From positions 62,001 to 126,000 of the forward strand of contig JADJOX010000008.1 of assembly GCA_016713565.1 (NCBI GenBank): a stretch of DNA of 64,000 nucleotides. The letters are read 5' to 3'. Each line of letters starts with the position of its first letter. The stretch's first letter is position 1. The notes beneath the pieces were generated by a model. That model had not been told where the DNA came from. It searched no databases and saw only the letters and a program-made list of their open reading frames with translations. The stretch comes from Ignavibacteriota bacterium. GTDB taxonomy: Bacteria; Bacteroidota; Ignavibacteria; Ignavibacteriales; Melioribacteraceae. A program made the translations under genes and the position numbers. Below are positions 41,751 to 50,500 of this stretch, piece after piece.

Positions 41751-44156
41751 ATGATTGGAAATATAATTTTAACAATCGGTTTTTTGTCCGGATTGTTCAC
41801 TTTTTTTATGTATTATTTGACCTATAAAGGTTATTCAAATACATTGGGTAAAGCGCGTATCGGTTACCATGTTGCCTCTGTAATGACAATTGCAGCAAGT
41901 TTGTTATTATTCCACGCAATCTTAACTCATCAATATCAATATAAATATGTTTTTAATTACAGCGACAGTACATTATCTACAGGATTATTGCTTTCAACAT
42001 TTTGGGGCGGACAAGAAGGAAGTTTTATGCTATGGACTCTCTTCACCGCAATAATCGGAATAATATTATTAGAATATACTTCTAAAAGAGGTGATTTGGA
42101 ACCGAGAGTAATGATGGTGTATTCTTTGAGTTTCACATTTTTACTTCTTCTTGTTAATCCGCTGTTAAAAAGCCCTTTCAATTATATTTGGATGGAACCA
42201 AGCTTTATTGAATTAAAAAACATAAACAGTAAATTTCTCTCAATGCCGTTTATGCAGAGTTTTATTTTTCAAGATCAAGCCGGCGGCAAAAGTTTTGTTG
42301 GAATGGATCAACAATTATATGCTCAATTGAAAGCGGCAGGAATTTCAGTTAACGATTTTATTATTGAAGGCAAAGGATTAAATCCGTTGCTGCAGAATTT
42401 CTGGATGCAGATCCATCCTCCAATTTTATTTGTCGGTTTCGCAATGTCCGCTGTTCCTTTTGCATTTGCCAACGCATCTTTAATTAAAAATGATTACAGA
42501 GATTGGGTAAAACAATCTTTGCCTTGGTTATTGGTCGGTACAATGGTTTTAGGATTAGCTATTATGCTTGGTGGATATTGGGCTTACGGAATTTTGGGAT
42601 GGGGAGGATATTGGGGCTGGGATCCAGTTGAAAACTCGAGTCTGATCCCTTGGTTGGTTGGCGTTGCTTCCGTTCATACAATGTTGATACAGAAAAAAAC
42701 ACAATCATCGGGCGGAGCCGGAAGATTTGTTAAAACAAATATTATACTTTCCATGCTTGTTTATATTCTTGTTCTGTATAGTACTTTTTTAACACGAAGC
42801 GGAATTTTAGGCGACTCGTCGGTTCATTCATTTGCAGAACCCGGAATGCTTGTCTATTTATTACTAGTAATTTTTATGCTTACATTTTTGATTATGGGAA
42901 TCGGGGGATTTATTTACAGGTGGAAATCTTTAAATTCCAATTTTGATAATGAAGATAGCATATTATCAAGAGAACTGGCATTATTTACTGGTTCAATTGC
43001 TTTAATAGCTTCGGCAATTGTTATTATTGCAGGAACATCAGCGCCAATTTTTGGAAAATCCGTTGAACTAAGATTTTATGACGAACTAAATTTACCCATC
43101 GCAATAATAATCGGCTTATTAAACGGCTTCAGTTTAATATTAAAATGGAAAAGCAATAAAGCCGAAGATCTTTGGAAAAAATTAATTGCTCCTGTTGCAA
43201 TATCTGCTGTTCTTACCTTGATTGTTGTATTTTTATTCAACGTTAGTAAATTAATGTTAATAATTTTGTCATTTTCATCACTATTTGCCATAGTTGTTAA
43301 CTTTGAAATTGCATATAAAATTGCCAGAAAAAAAACATTATCACTGGGTGCTTATATTGCTCATATTGGGATAGCGTTATTTTTATTGGGTGTTGTGGCA
43401 ACAGGAGGTTTTACTCAACAAGAATCAATTGATCTAGAAAAGGGAAAAACCACAAACGCGTTCGGTTATAATTTAACCTTTTTAGGGTATGATAAAATTG
43501 AAAATACGGAAAGATTTGAATTTAAAATCAAAGTTGAAAAAGAAAGCTCCTCAAAAGTAATTGCCCCGATAATGTTTTTCTCATCAATGAATAATAGTTT
43601 GATGAGAGAACCGGATATTTGGAACATGTTTACAAAAGATTTCTATGTAACTCCGTTAAGTTATACTGACGGCTCAGAAGAAAATTCTTCCGGCGGCGGC
43701 GGAACAAATATTACTTTGAAAAAAGGCGACAATATCGATTTCAAGCGAAGTAAGGTTACATTCGATAGTTTTAATTTTCCTCCCGAAGCAATGTCGGCTA
43801 TGATGGGCGGCGGTAATTTTACTATTGGCGCAAAATTAATAGTCGATTACAATGGAAAAAAATTCAATGTTGAACCGAAAATGAACAGCACTGGCGGCAA
43901 TAAAGAATATGTTCCTGTAGAAATAGCTGACGCGGATCTAAAAATAGAATTGACAAATTTAGACGCAAGCGGTTCGGTTGGATTGAAACTTTCAAATATC
44001 TCTAACAACGGTGATACCAAAGTGCAGAGTGAACCTAAAGAAGTACTTTCAATTGAAGCCAGTATTAAGCCTTATATTAATTTAGTTTGGACCGGAGTTT
44101 TATTAATGGTCGCGGGTTTTATTATTTCCGCAATTAAGCGAACTAAAGAAGTTTAA
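41751..44156 (+). CDS. ccmF: CcmF, cytochrome c-heme lyase subunit
   Basis: 801 residues with about 15 membrane helices. The WWD motif GYWAYGILGWGGYWGWDPVENSSLIPWLVG, and the neighbouring WMQIHPPILFVGF and ILVLYSTFLTRSGILGDSSVHSF histidine-containing helices, match CcmF heme-binding sites. The C-terminal periplasmic domain (~560-770) is larger and more Ser/Gly-rich than in E. coli CcmF (~650 residues). No ccmH, ccmI or ccmG follows, so partners are elsewhere or absent. It attaches heme to CxxCH of apocytochromes such as those encoded at 44.7 and 55.9 kb. Confidence 0.95.
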   Translation: MIGNIILTIGFLSGLFTFFMYYLTYKGYSNTLGKARIGYHVASVMTIAASLLLFHAILTHQYQYKYVFNYSDSTLSTGLLLSTFWGGQEGSFMLWTLFTAIIGIILLEYTSKRGDLEPRVMMVYSLSFTFLLLLVNPLLKSPFNYIWMEPSFIELKNINSKFLSMPFMQSFIFQDQAGGKSFVGMDQQLYAQLKAAGISVNDFIIEGKGLNPLLQNFWMQIHPPILFVGFAMSAVPFAFANASLIKNDYRDWVKQSLPWLLVGTMVLGLAIMLGGYWAYGILGWGGYWGWDPVENSSLIPWLVGVASVHTMLIQKKTQSSGGAGRFVKTNIILSMLVYILVLYSTFLTRSGILGDSSVHSFAEPGMLVYLLLVIFMLTFLIMGIGGFIYRWKSLNSNFDNEDSILSRELALFTGSIALIASAIVIIAGTSAPIFGKSVELRFYDELNLPIAIIIGLLNGFSLILKWKSNKAEDLWKKLIAPVAISAVLTLIVVFLFNVSKLMLIILSFSSLFAIVVNFEIAYKIARKKTLSLGAYIAHIGIALFLLGVVATGGFTQQESIDLEKGKTTNAFGYNLTFLGYDKIENTERFEFKIKVEKESSSKVIAPIMFFSSMNNSLMREPDIWNMFTKDFYVTPLSYTDGSEENSSGGGGTNITLKKGDNIDFKRSKVTFDSFNFPPEAMSAMMGGGNFTIGAKLIVDYNGKKFNVEPKMNSTGGNKEYVPVEIADADLKIELTNLDASGSVGLKLSNISNNGDTKVQSEPKEVLSIEASIKPYINLVWTGVLLMVAGFIISAIKRTKEV

Positions 44157-44179
44157 TCAATTCTAAATATTTTTAAAAG

Positions 44180-44209
44180 AAAGCGAATATTTTATTCGCT
44201 TTTTTTTTG
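44180..44209 (+). terminator. Rho-independent terminator after ccmF
   Basis: AAAGCGAAT / ATTCGCTTT stem followed by a run of about nine Ts. Confidence 0.9.
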
Positions 44210-44690
44210 TCTAATGTAAAATTGACAAATAATTTATTCTCAGTCTCTGCAAAAGAATTGTAATTATTATATTATTGACACCAATTGTTTTAAAACAAGA
44301 TGAATATATATAGCAATTAATGTGAGATTTTTTTACTTCTTTTTTTAGCAATATGTATTTTTTTTACTAACAGTTTTTAGTTTTCATACTCATATGAAGA
44401 ACAGAAATTGAACATTCGAAATGTTAACATTACTTTAATATGTTCTCTAAATGCTGTAAAAGTTTAAAAATGTGAAGCTGAAATATGAATGATAATTACA
44501 TTTAACAACAATCTTTCTAATCTTTCATTTAATACTGAATGTAAATTTTTTATTTGGATTCAGTATTTACATATTGAATAGTTATTGTTAAACTGGTTAT
44601 TAGTCAGATTCATCTATTTAATTGCCTGTTAAAAATTAAAAAGTAATTGAGTAAATGGAAAAAGAATTAAGGTAAGCTAATTATTTAAAA
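44210..44690. other. Non-coding stretch with 10-bp inverted repeat
   Basis: No coding frame is supported. AATACTGAAT (44531-44540) and ATTCAGTATT (44558-44567) form a perfect 10-bp inverted repeat with a 17-nt loop. No promoter is needed here, since both flanking genes end at this region, so the structure could be a small RNA or remnant. Confidence 0.4.
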
Positions 44691-44691
44691 T

Positions 44692-44718
44692 GAAAAACCC
44701 GACTCTAAAGCCGGGTTT
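44692..44718. terminator. Terminator after the T9SS cytochrome gene
   Basis: AAAACCCG / CGGGTTTT arms with A and T runs on both sides, 25 bp past the stop of the minus-strand gene. Confidence 0.85.
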
Positions 44719-44742
44719 TTCTTCACATAAGTAAGAGGCAAA

Positions 44743-46845
44743 TTATTTGAGTAGAACCATTTTCTTGGTTTCAACAAAGTTCTTTGTTTCTATTCTATAA
44801 TAGTAAATACCAGCTGCATTATTAACAGCGTTCCAATCTATATCAAAACTTCCTGCATTCATTTGTTTGTTTACTAAAACTGAAACTTCTCTACCGATTG
44901 CATCAAATACCGTTACTTTTACGTTTGTTGCTTCAGGAATTGTGAAATTAATTTTAGTTGTTGGGTTGAACGGGTTAGGATAGTTTTGTGATAATTTATA
45001 ATCTGTAGGTAAAGTATTTGTCATATCACTAATATCAACAACTCCGCCTTTCATTTCAGAAATAGCTGCTTTTAACATTCCAACGGTAAATTGAGGATTG
45101 TGAATACCAAAGCTTCTGTCTTCTTCTACGAAGAAATAAGCATAACCGGCTCTCATTATTCTTGGAGTTAAACTAGTATCTGCTGCGGTTGAAAAATCAG
45201 CTGTTGATTGAATTAATACACCGCCACTTGCATCTTTTGGCAAATATGTAGCCAATGTAGCTAATAGACCATGAACTTCTTCCTGCAATCCTTCAGCAGT
45301 GCCGTCTTCATCTATATCTGCATTACCGTTGATATAGAATTTCTTTTCTTTAAACGATTCACCAACATTTCCATGGCAAGGTTCGCAAGCTTCAACATTA
45401 TCTTCACCTTCTTCATTGTTCATGTTGAATGTATGACCGCCGAATGTAACTAATTTACCTTCTGAATCAAATGCGCTTTCACCAGCCATATGGCAATCAA
45501 CGCAAGCATTTCCGCCAGCGATTGCGTGTGGTGAACTAGGTAATTCAACACCCCAATCAGGAGCGTTCTTTCCTAAAAGCATATCGCCTTGCGGTCCATG
45601 ATGTGCGCCGTAATGAGCACTGCCGTTCTTTATGTCATTTGCGTATGTTGAAGCTAGACGTCTGCTTCTATGACAATCCATACATTGAGCGCCTGTTCCA
45701 TATTTTTCAAATGAAATTTCGGTTCCGTCACCAAGCGTGGTTTCTTTTGCTCTCAATTGGAATGGATTAGTTGCGTCATGAGGATCATGACAAGTAACGC
45801 AAGTAAAGTTTGAAGCTTTTGGTCTTACACTTGTTTTTGCAGGCAAACCTAAAGCGTCGGATGGTCTTCCTTCTTTAACCCATTGAACATATCCGGCACC
45901 GCTATGGCATGGTGAACAACCGTCTCTATCAGCGTCAAGAACATATTCTCCGCGAGCGTGTCCGCCTTCAAATCCGCGTCCGTCAAAATCAGAAGCATCT
46001 AAACCGGATTGATCAAACAAAGCAGGTGTTGCGTGGTGTGTACCAGAATCATGGCAGTAAGCACAAACAGATGTTGCTTGGCTTATTGTCATTTTTGAAT
46101 TTGAAACTATTCCGTTGTGGTTGCTGCCGGGACCATGGCAAGCTTCGCACTGTACATTTGCTCTTTGCATTGCATCAGGATAAGCTGCAACTAATGCATC
46201 GTAATTACCTTCCGCTAATGAGCTTGGGAATACAAATGGAAAATCGTCGAAACCTTCATTTGAAGCTGCGGCATCATAACCTGTTGTATGACATCCCATA
46301 CATCTGTTTGAAAAATGACCTGCAGGATCATCTGTATATGGTTTTACTGTGTTTGCGTGGCCTGTTTCTTTCCATTTATCATAGATAAAACTACCGTCAA
46401 ATTCATTATGGCAAGTACCGCATGTTAATCCGCTTGCGGGCATTCCAATATATTTTGCGGCATTAATTGTAATTGATGTTGTCATTCCGCCATCTGTAAA
46501 TTCAATTACATATGTTCCAAGTACATCTGGTTTTAATGAAATTGCTTTCTTAGTTTCGGTTAAATCTTGTTCGCCGATTATTACAGTTTCCGAACCTTCA
46601 GGTTTTGTTGTGATGCTCCAAGCCGGACTTGTAAAATTAGTATCAACGGCTTCGCCAACCAAGTAAACGGTTGAGCCGACACCAACATTTGTCAAACCAT
46701 TATATTTTACTTTGAAAATATCCGATGTATCAGCAGCTACACCACGATCTGAAATTCCAAGTGGTCTAACTTCTAATGATTGACTGTTTATCATTCCAAA
46801 AGACAGGAATAAAAGCAGCATAGTTAAAGTTATTTTTTTGAGCAT
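44743..46845 (-). CDS. Nine-heme c-type cytochrome with T9SS sorting domain
   Basis: 700 residues with a signal peptide (MLKKITLTMLLLFLSFGMINS). Nine CxxCH motifs can be counted: CGTCH, CMGCH, CEACH, CAYCH, CSPCH, CVTCH, CMDCH, CVDCH, CEPCH, with many extra His for axial ligation. The C-terminal ~85 residues are a type A T9SS sorting domain (LSQNYPNPFNPTTKINFTI ... NFVETKKMVLLK). It is thus predicted to be carried through the outer membrane and anchored on the surface, suited to electron exchange with external partners. It follows a receiver gene behind a sigma54 promoter; RBS TAGGAGGAG. The electron acceptor is unknown. Confidence 0.93.
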   Translation of the reverse strand: MLKKITLTMLLLFLSFGMINSQSLEVRPLGISDRGVAADTSDIFKVKYNGLTNVGVGSTVYLVGEAVDTNFTSPAWSITTKPEGSETVIIGEQDLTETKKAISLKPDVLGTYVIEFTDGGMTTSITINAAKYIGMPASGLTCGTCHNEFDGSFIYDKWKETGHANTVKPYTDDPAGHFSNRCMGCHTTGYDAAASNEGFDDFPFVFPSSLAEGNYDALVAAYPDAMQRANVQCEACHGPGSNHNGIVSNSKMTISQATSVCAYCHDSGTHHATPALFDQSGLDASDFDGRGFEGGHARGEYVLDADRDGCSPCHSGAGYVQWVKEGRPSDALGLPAKTSVRPKASNFTCVTCHDPHDATNPFQLRAKETTLGDGTEISFEKYGTGAQCMDCHRSRRLASTYANDIKNGSAHYGAHHGPQGDMLLGKNAPDWGVELPSSPHAIAGGNACVDCHMAGESAFDSEGKLVTFGGHTFNMNNEEGEDNVEACEPCHGNVGESFKEKKFYINGNADIDEDGTAEGLQEEVHGLLATLATYLPKDASGGVLIQSTADFSTAADTSLTPRIMRAGYAYFFVEEDRSFGIHNPQFTVGMLKAAISEMKGGVVDISDMTNTLPTDYKLSQNYPNPFNPTTKINFTIPEATNVKVTVFDAIGREVSVLVNKQMNAGSFDIDWNAVNNAAGIYYYRIETKNFVETKKMVLLK

Positions 46846-46866
46846 TAGGCTCCTCCTATTTGTTGA

Positions 46867-47253
46867 TTAAAAAATTAAATTTTGATTTTGAGTTCTAACT
46901 GAATTAATAAATTCTCTTAAATTCATTGAATCTATTGGCTTGATTAAATAATACTTTACGCCAATACTATTTATTGCTCTGCCTAATTCAATACTTAAGT
47001 CTGATGTAATAAATATCACCGATAATTTTGGATTTACTTTACGAATATTTTCCAATAATCTGGTTGAATTTGGAGCAATGAAATCATCATCTAAAATTAC
47101 GATATTTGAATTTTTGCTAAGCACTTCCGATATAATATCTAAAGGATCGTTTGAGCGATTGTATATGCTGAAATCGCATCCGAATTCTTTAGAAAAATTT
47201 TCTAAAGATTCATAAATTTGATTGTCTGTCGATATTATTAGCATTCTTCCCAT
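46867..47253 (-). CDS. Stand-alone receiver-domain response regulator
   Basis: 128 residues forming one receiver domain: MLIISTDNQ (only one acidic residue in the first pocket position), NIVILDDDFIAP (phospho-Asp region), VIFITSDL (Ser/Thr), KYYLIKPID (Lys). No output domain. It lies 21 bp upstream of the nine-heme cytochrome gene on the same strand. The sigma54 -12 element is only ~15 bp before this ATG, so the message would be nearly leaderless; ATG at 47244 is the alternative start. It could be a phosphate sink or a partner of the adjacent kinase. Confidence 0.82.
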   Translation of the reverse strand: MGRMLIISTDNQIYESLENFSKEFGCDFSIYNRSNDPLDIISEVLSKNSNIVILDDDFIAPNSTRLLENIRKVNPKLSVIFITSDLSIELGRAINSIGVKYYLIKPIDSMNLREFINSVRTQNQNLIF

Positions 47254-47266
47254 AATAACTTATTAA

Positions 47267-47283
47267 TGCAATACTTATGCCAG
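47267..47283 (-). promoter_or_regulatory. Consensus sigma54 promoter for the receiver/nine-heme cytochrome unit
   Basis: On the minus strand CTGGCATAAGTATTGCA: TGGCA, N6, TTGCA with the exact 12-bp G-to-G spacing. It reads toward the receiver gene and the cytochrome. Confidence 0.82.
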
Positions 47284-47426
47284 TTTATTTTAAACTAATA
47301 TTTTATTCCTAAAACTTTTTACTAAAAAAAATGGTTTGAAAATTAAACGAAATCAGCCTTTTTTATCTCATTTAAAGCTGATATTTTTAAATGATATTTT
47401 AAAAGAATAAAATAACTAATTTTACG

Positions 47427-47463
47427 TGTGATATTATTGTCACAGTGTGGCAAATTAGTCACA
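47427..47463. promoter_or_regulatory. Tandem dyad operator TGTGR-N8-TCACA (x2)
   Basis: TGTGA-N8-TCACA at 47427-47444 and TGTGG-N8-TCACA at 47446-47463, one base apart, 19 bp centre to centre. They lie 145-180 bp upstream of the sigma54 promoter at 47283 and immediately before the kinase gene. This is typical enhancer placement for the NtrC-type regulator encoded at 48956. The 8-bp spacer differs from the 6 bp of CRP/FNR sites. Confidence 0.65.
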
Positions 47464-47484
47464 CCTATAATTTTTCGAGGGTTA

Positions 47485-48963
47485 ATGTTCAAATCTATCA
47501 AAAGTAAATTTATTTTACTTTCAATCATTATAATAATACTAAGTATTGGAATTCCTGTTGGATTTTTATTAAATCAGTTTAATAAAAATTTTCACGATCG
47601 ATCCGTAATTATGGTCGGCGCCGCTATTGATCTGATGATTTTCGGACTAAATAATTCAATGATGAAAGGCGACAATAAGAATGTTCAAAATATTGTTGAA
47701 CAAATTGGAAAAAATAAATCAATTGAACACATAAGAATTATTAACAGCGACGGAATTATTAAATACGCGATACACAGCGATGAAATTGGAAAAAATATTG
47801 ATGTTATTGAACCAGGTCATTTAAAAACAAATTTATCACAGATACATGCAAGAAGTATTTCACTTAATTCTAAAACTAATACGTATACTGCCATTCAACC
47901 TATTGTTATGGAAAAAAGATGTCATTCATGCCACAAAAATCCTATAAATTCTTTTCTTGATGTTGATACTGACTTGACAAAAGCCGAGGTTAATTTTTAT
48001 ACCGGCAGTTTTCATATGTTCTTTTTAGGACTCGTTTTAATTTTTATTTTGGCATTTTCATTTTATCTCATATTTAATAAATATATTAATAAACCATTAA
48101 ATGATTTTATTCTCGCGCTAAGCGAAGTTGAAAAGGGCAACTTAAATTTAAATTTACCCGTTTCAGGTGAAAATGAGTTTTCAATACTTCATAACCACTT
48201 CAATAGAATGGTAAATGAATTAAAATCTTCGCGCGGACAAATTGAAGAAATGCATTTTGAACAGTTACAGCGTGCGGATAAAATGGTAACTTTGGGAGAA
48301 CTTACAGCTTCTATGGCTCATGATATAAATAATCACTCGGCAATAATTATGTCAAGAGCTGATTATTTATTATTTGAATCTGAAAATAATAATTCGCTAT
48401 CCGGTTATAAAGATGATCTCAACGTAGTAAATGATCAAATTGAAAAAATTTCCAGAATAACGGGTAATATTTTAAAACACAGCAAAAAAACTTCTAAAAC
48501 TTTTACAAATTTTGACTTGGTCAAACTTGTTGAAACAAGCACAGATATGCTCGAACCATTAATTAAAAAAAGAAAAGTCGTTTTATCAAAAGAAATAAAA
48601 ATAGATCATGCAAAAATTTTCGGAGATCCTAATCAAATTGAACAAGTAATTTTAAATTTAGTTGGAAATTCTTTGGATGCGATTAAGGAAAATGGAAAAA
48701 TAGATGTCAAAGTTCAAGCTGAAACGGAAAATAAAATTGAATTAAGCGTTAGTGATAACGGAATTGGAATAGATAACGATTCTATTGGTAAAATATTTTC
48801 ACCATTTTATACAAATAAAGAATCCGGCAAAGGAACCGGTTTGGGATTATATATTGTTCAAAATATTTGTAAAAATCATAATGCTGAAATTAAATGTGAA
48901 AGTAATTTAGATCAAGGTACGACTTTCACAATAACCTTTAACGGAGACTCTGAAAATGTTTGA
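47485..48963 (+). CDS. Sensor histidine kinase with periplasmic CxxCH heme site
   Basis: 492 residues from the ATG at 47485, which has CGAGGG as RBS; an upstream in-frame GTG at 47428 would lie within the operator. TM1 ~8-29, periplasmic sensor ~30-173 containing RCHSCHKNP (Cys146, Cys149, His150), TM2 ~174-197, HAMP, HisKA with MVTLGELTASMAHDINNHSAII (His279), HATPase boxes LVGNSLDAIKENG, DNGIGI, GKGTGLGLYIVQ. One covalent c-type heme in the sensor implies redox or gas sensing. The gene overlaps its regulator gene by 8 bp. Confidence 0.93.
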   Translation: MFKSIKSKFILLSIIIIILSIGIPVGFLLNQFNKNFHDRSVIMVGAAIDLMIFGLNNSMMKGDNKNVQNIVEQIGKNKSIEHIRIINSDGIIKYAIHSDEIGKNIDVIEPGHLKTNLSQIHARSISLNSKTNTYTAIQPIVMEKRCHSCHKNPINSFLDVDTDLTKAEVNFYTGSFHMFFLGLVLIFILAFSFYLIFNKYINKPLNDFILALSEVEKGNLNLNLPVSGENEFSILHNHFNRMVNELKSSRGQIEEMHFEQLQRADKMVTLGELTASMAHDINNHSAIIMSRADYLLFESENNNSLSGYKDDLNVVNDQIEKISRITGNILKHSKKTSKTFTNFDLVKLVETSTDMLEPLIKKRKVVLSKEIKIDHAKIFGDPNQIEQVILNLVGNSLDAIKENGKIDVKVQAETENKIELSVSDNGIGIDNDSIGKIFSPFYTNKESGKGTGLGLYIVQNICKNHNAEIKCESNLDQGTTFTITFNGDSENV

Positions 48964-50323
48964 CGTTCTTTTATTGGATGATGAAAAGGAAATGCTGGTC
49001 GGCTTAGAAAAAATTCTATCAAGCAGAAATAATTTAAAGGTTACAGCTTTGATGGAACCGCAGAAAGCCCTTAATTTACTTGAAAAAAACAAATATGATT
49101 TAATCATTACCGATCTCAAAATGAACGAGTTTTCCGGAATTGATATTCTGAAAAAAGCAAAATTGAATAACCCAAACGCAAATGTAATTATTATCTCCGG
49201 TTATGGAACGATTGAAGCAAGCGTTGAAGCTATTCAATTAGGCGCGTTCGATTTTATTGAAAAACCTTTTACGTCGAAAAAATTATTTCAATGTATTGAT
49301 AAAGCGTTGGAATCTTTAATCCAATCGGAAAATACTGTTGAAGATGTTGACCCAATTATTGCTGATTCCGGAATTGTTTATAAAAGTCAGCAAATGAAAG
49401 ACGTAATAGAAATTTTAAAAAAAATTGCGCCTCAAAAGATGAATGTTTTAATTATTGGTGAAAGCGGTACGGGAAAAGAACTAATTGCAAGAATAATTCA
49501 TAAATTAAGTAATCGTGATGGAAATCCTTTTGTTCCGGTTAATTGCGGCGCATTGCCCGAAAACCTTTTTGAAAGTGAATTGTTTGGACATGAAAGAGGC
49601 GCTTTTACCGGTGCCGTAAAAACAAAACCTGGACTGTTGGAATTTGCAAATTTGGGGACTTTCTTTTTTGACGAAATAGGGGATATGAGTCAGCAATTAC
49701 AAATTAAACTTTTGCGAATGCTTGAAGACAGAAGAATAAGAAGAGTGGGCGGACAAAAGGAAATTGATATTGACGTTAGAATAATTGCCGCTACAAATAA
49801 AGATTTAGAGAAGGAAGTTGAAAACGGAAATTTCAGAGAAGATTTATTTTATAGGCTTAATAATATACAAATTCATATTCCGCCTTTGCGTGAAAGGGTT
49901 GAGGATATTATGCCGCTGCTTGAGCATAATTTGAGAATTCTATGCGATAAAGAAAATAAGCAGGTTAAAACATTTTCCAATGACGCGAAAGATTTGCTGA
50001 AATCATACCAATGGCCGGGAAATGTAAGGGAGCTTCAAAATATGATTGGAAGGGCGTTTTATCTTTCAACATCTAACATAATTCAGAAAGAAGATCTGCC
50101 AAAGTATATTTTGAAAGATGAACTTCCGATTTCAAATAATATTTTAAGTCTTCAATATAATGACGCAAAAGAAAAAACAATTACTGAATTTGAAACTGAA
50201 TATTTGTCATATCATTTAAAGAAAAATAAAGGAAATATTTCTAAAACCGCTATTGAATGCGGACTCGACAGAAGATCACTTCACAGACTAATTGCAAAAT
50301 ATAATATAATTTATAAAGAATAA
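48956..50323 (+). CDS. NtrC-type sigma54 response regulator
   Basis: 455 residues: receiver (Asp8/Asp9, phospho-Asp53 in LIITDLKMNEFSG, Lys in FIEKPFT), AAA+ domain (GESGTGKE, GHERGAFTGA, FFFDEIGD) and Fis-type HTH (GNISKTAIECGLDRRSLHRLI). It is translationally coupled to the heme-kinase gene. Likely targets are the sigma54 promoters at 47283 (nine-heme cytochrome) and 50453 (outer-membrane protein). The tandem TGTGR-N8-TCACA dyads are its probable binding sites, though the 50453 promoter lacks an obvious copy. Confidence 0.95.
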   Translation: MFDVLLLDDEKEMLVGLEKILSSRNNLKVTALMEPQKALNLLEKNKYDLIITDLKMNEFSGIDILKKAKLNNPNANVIIISGYGTIEASVEAIQLGAFDFIEKPFTSKKLFQCIDKALESLIQSENTVEDVDPIIADSGIVYKSQQMKDVIEILKKIAPQKMNVLIIGESGTGKELIARIIHKLSNRDGNPFVPVNCGALPENLFESELFGHERGAFTGAVKTKPGLLEFANLGTFFFDEIGDMSQQLQIKLLRMLEDRRIRRVGGQKEIDIDVRIIAATNKDLEKEVENGNFREDLFYRLNNIQIHIPPLRERVEDIMPLLEHNLRILCDKENKQVKTFSNDAKDLLKSYQWPGNVRELQNMIGRAFYLSTSNIIQKEDLPKYILKDELPISNNILSLQYNDAKEKTITEFETEYLSYHLKKNKGNISKTAIECGLDRRSLHRLIAKYNIIYKE

Positions 50324-50452
50324 TTTTTCTCTTTTAAAAATTTATTTCATTAGAATTGACCTAAATTTATTACGGTTTTAAAAATAATTGTAGAAAATAT
50401 TATACATTCCTTAAGCATACTTCCTAAAAAACCTTATTTTCAAATTAAATTT

Positions 50453-50469
50453 CTGGCACTATCATTGTT
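50453..50469 (+). promoter_or_regulatory. Sigma54 promoter (TGGCAC-N5-TTGT)
   Basis: CTGGCACTATCATTGT with 12-bp spacing. The predicted start near 50480 gives a ~20-nt leader to ATG 50501. Confidence 0.75.
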
Positions 50470-50500
50470 TTGGAATATTAGATTCAAAAACGAGGCGCTT

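Noticed and set aside
45909..46388. 159-codon plus-strand frame opposite the nine-heme cytochrome
   Set aside because: It is antisense to a clearly real gene with nine CxxCH motifs; its His/Gln/Leu-rich sequence is what the reverse of Cys/His-rich codons gives.
47427..47444. CRP/FNR-type binding site
   Set aside because: TGTGA/TCACA arms are present, but the spacer is 8 bp rather than 6 in both copies, and the placement fits an NtrC-type enhancer better.
47443..47463. Second sigma54 promoter reading toward the heme kinase (TGTGGCA...)
   Set aside because: The -12 position reads TCAC instead of TTGC, and the sequence is better explained as an operator dyad.
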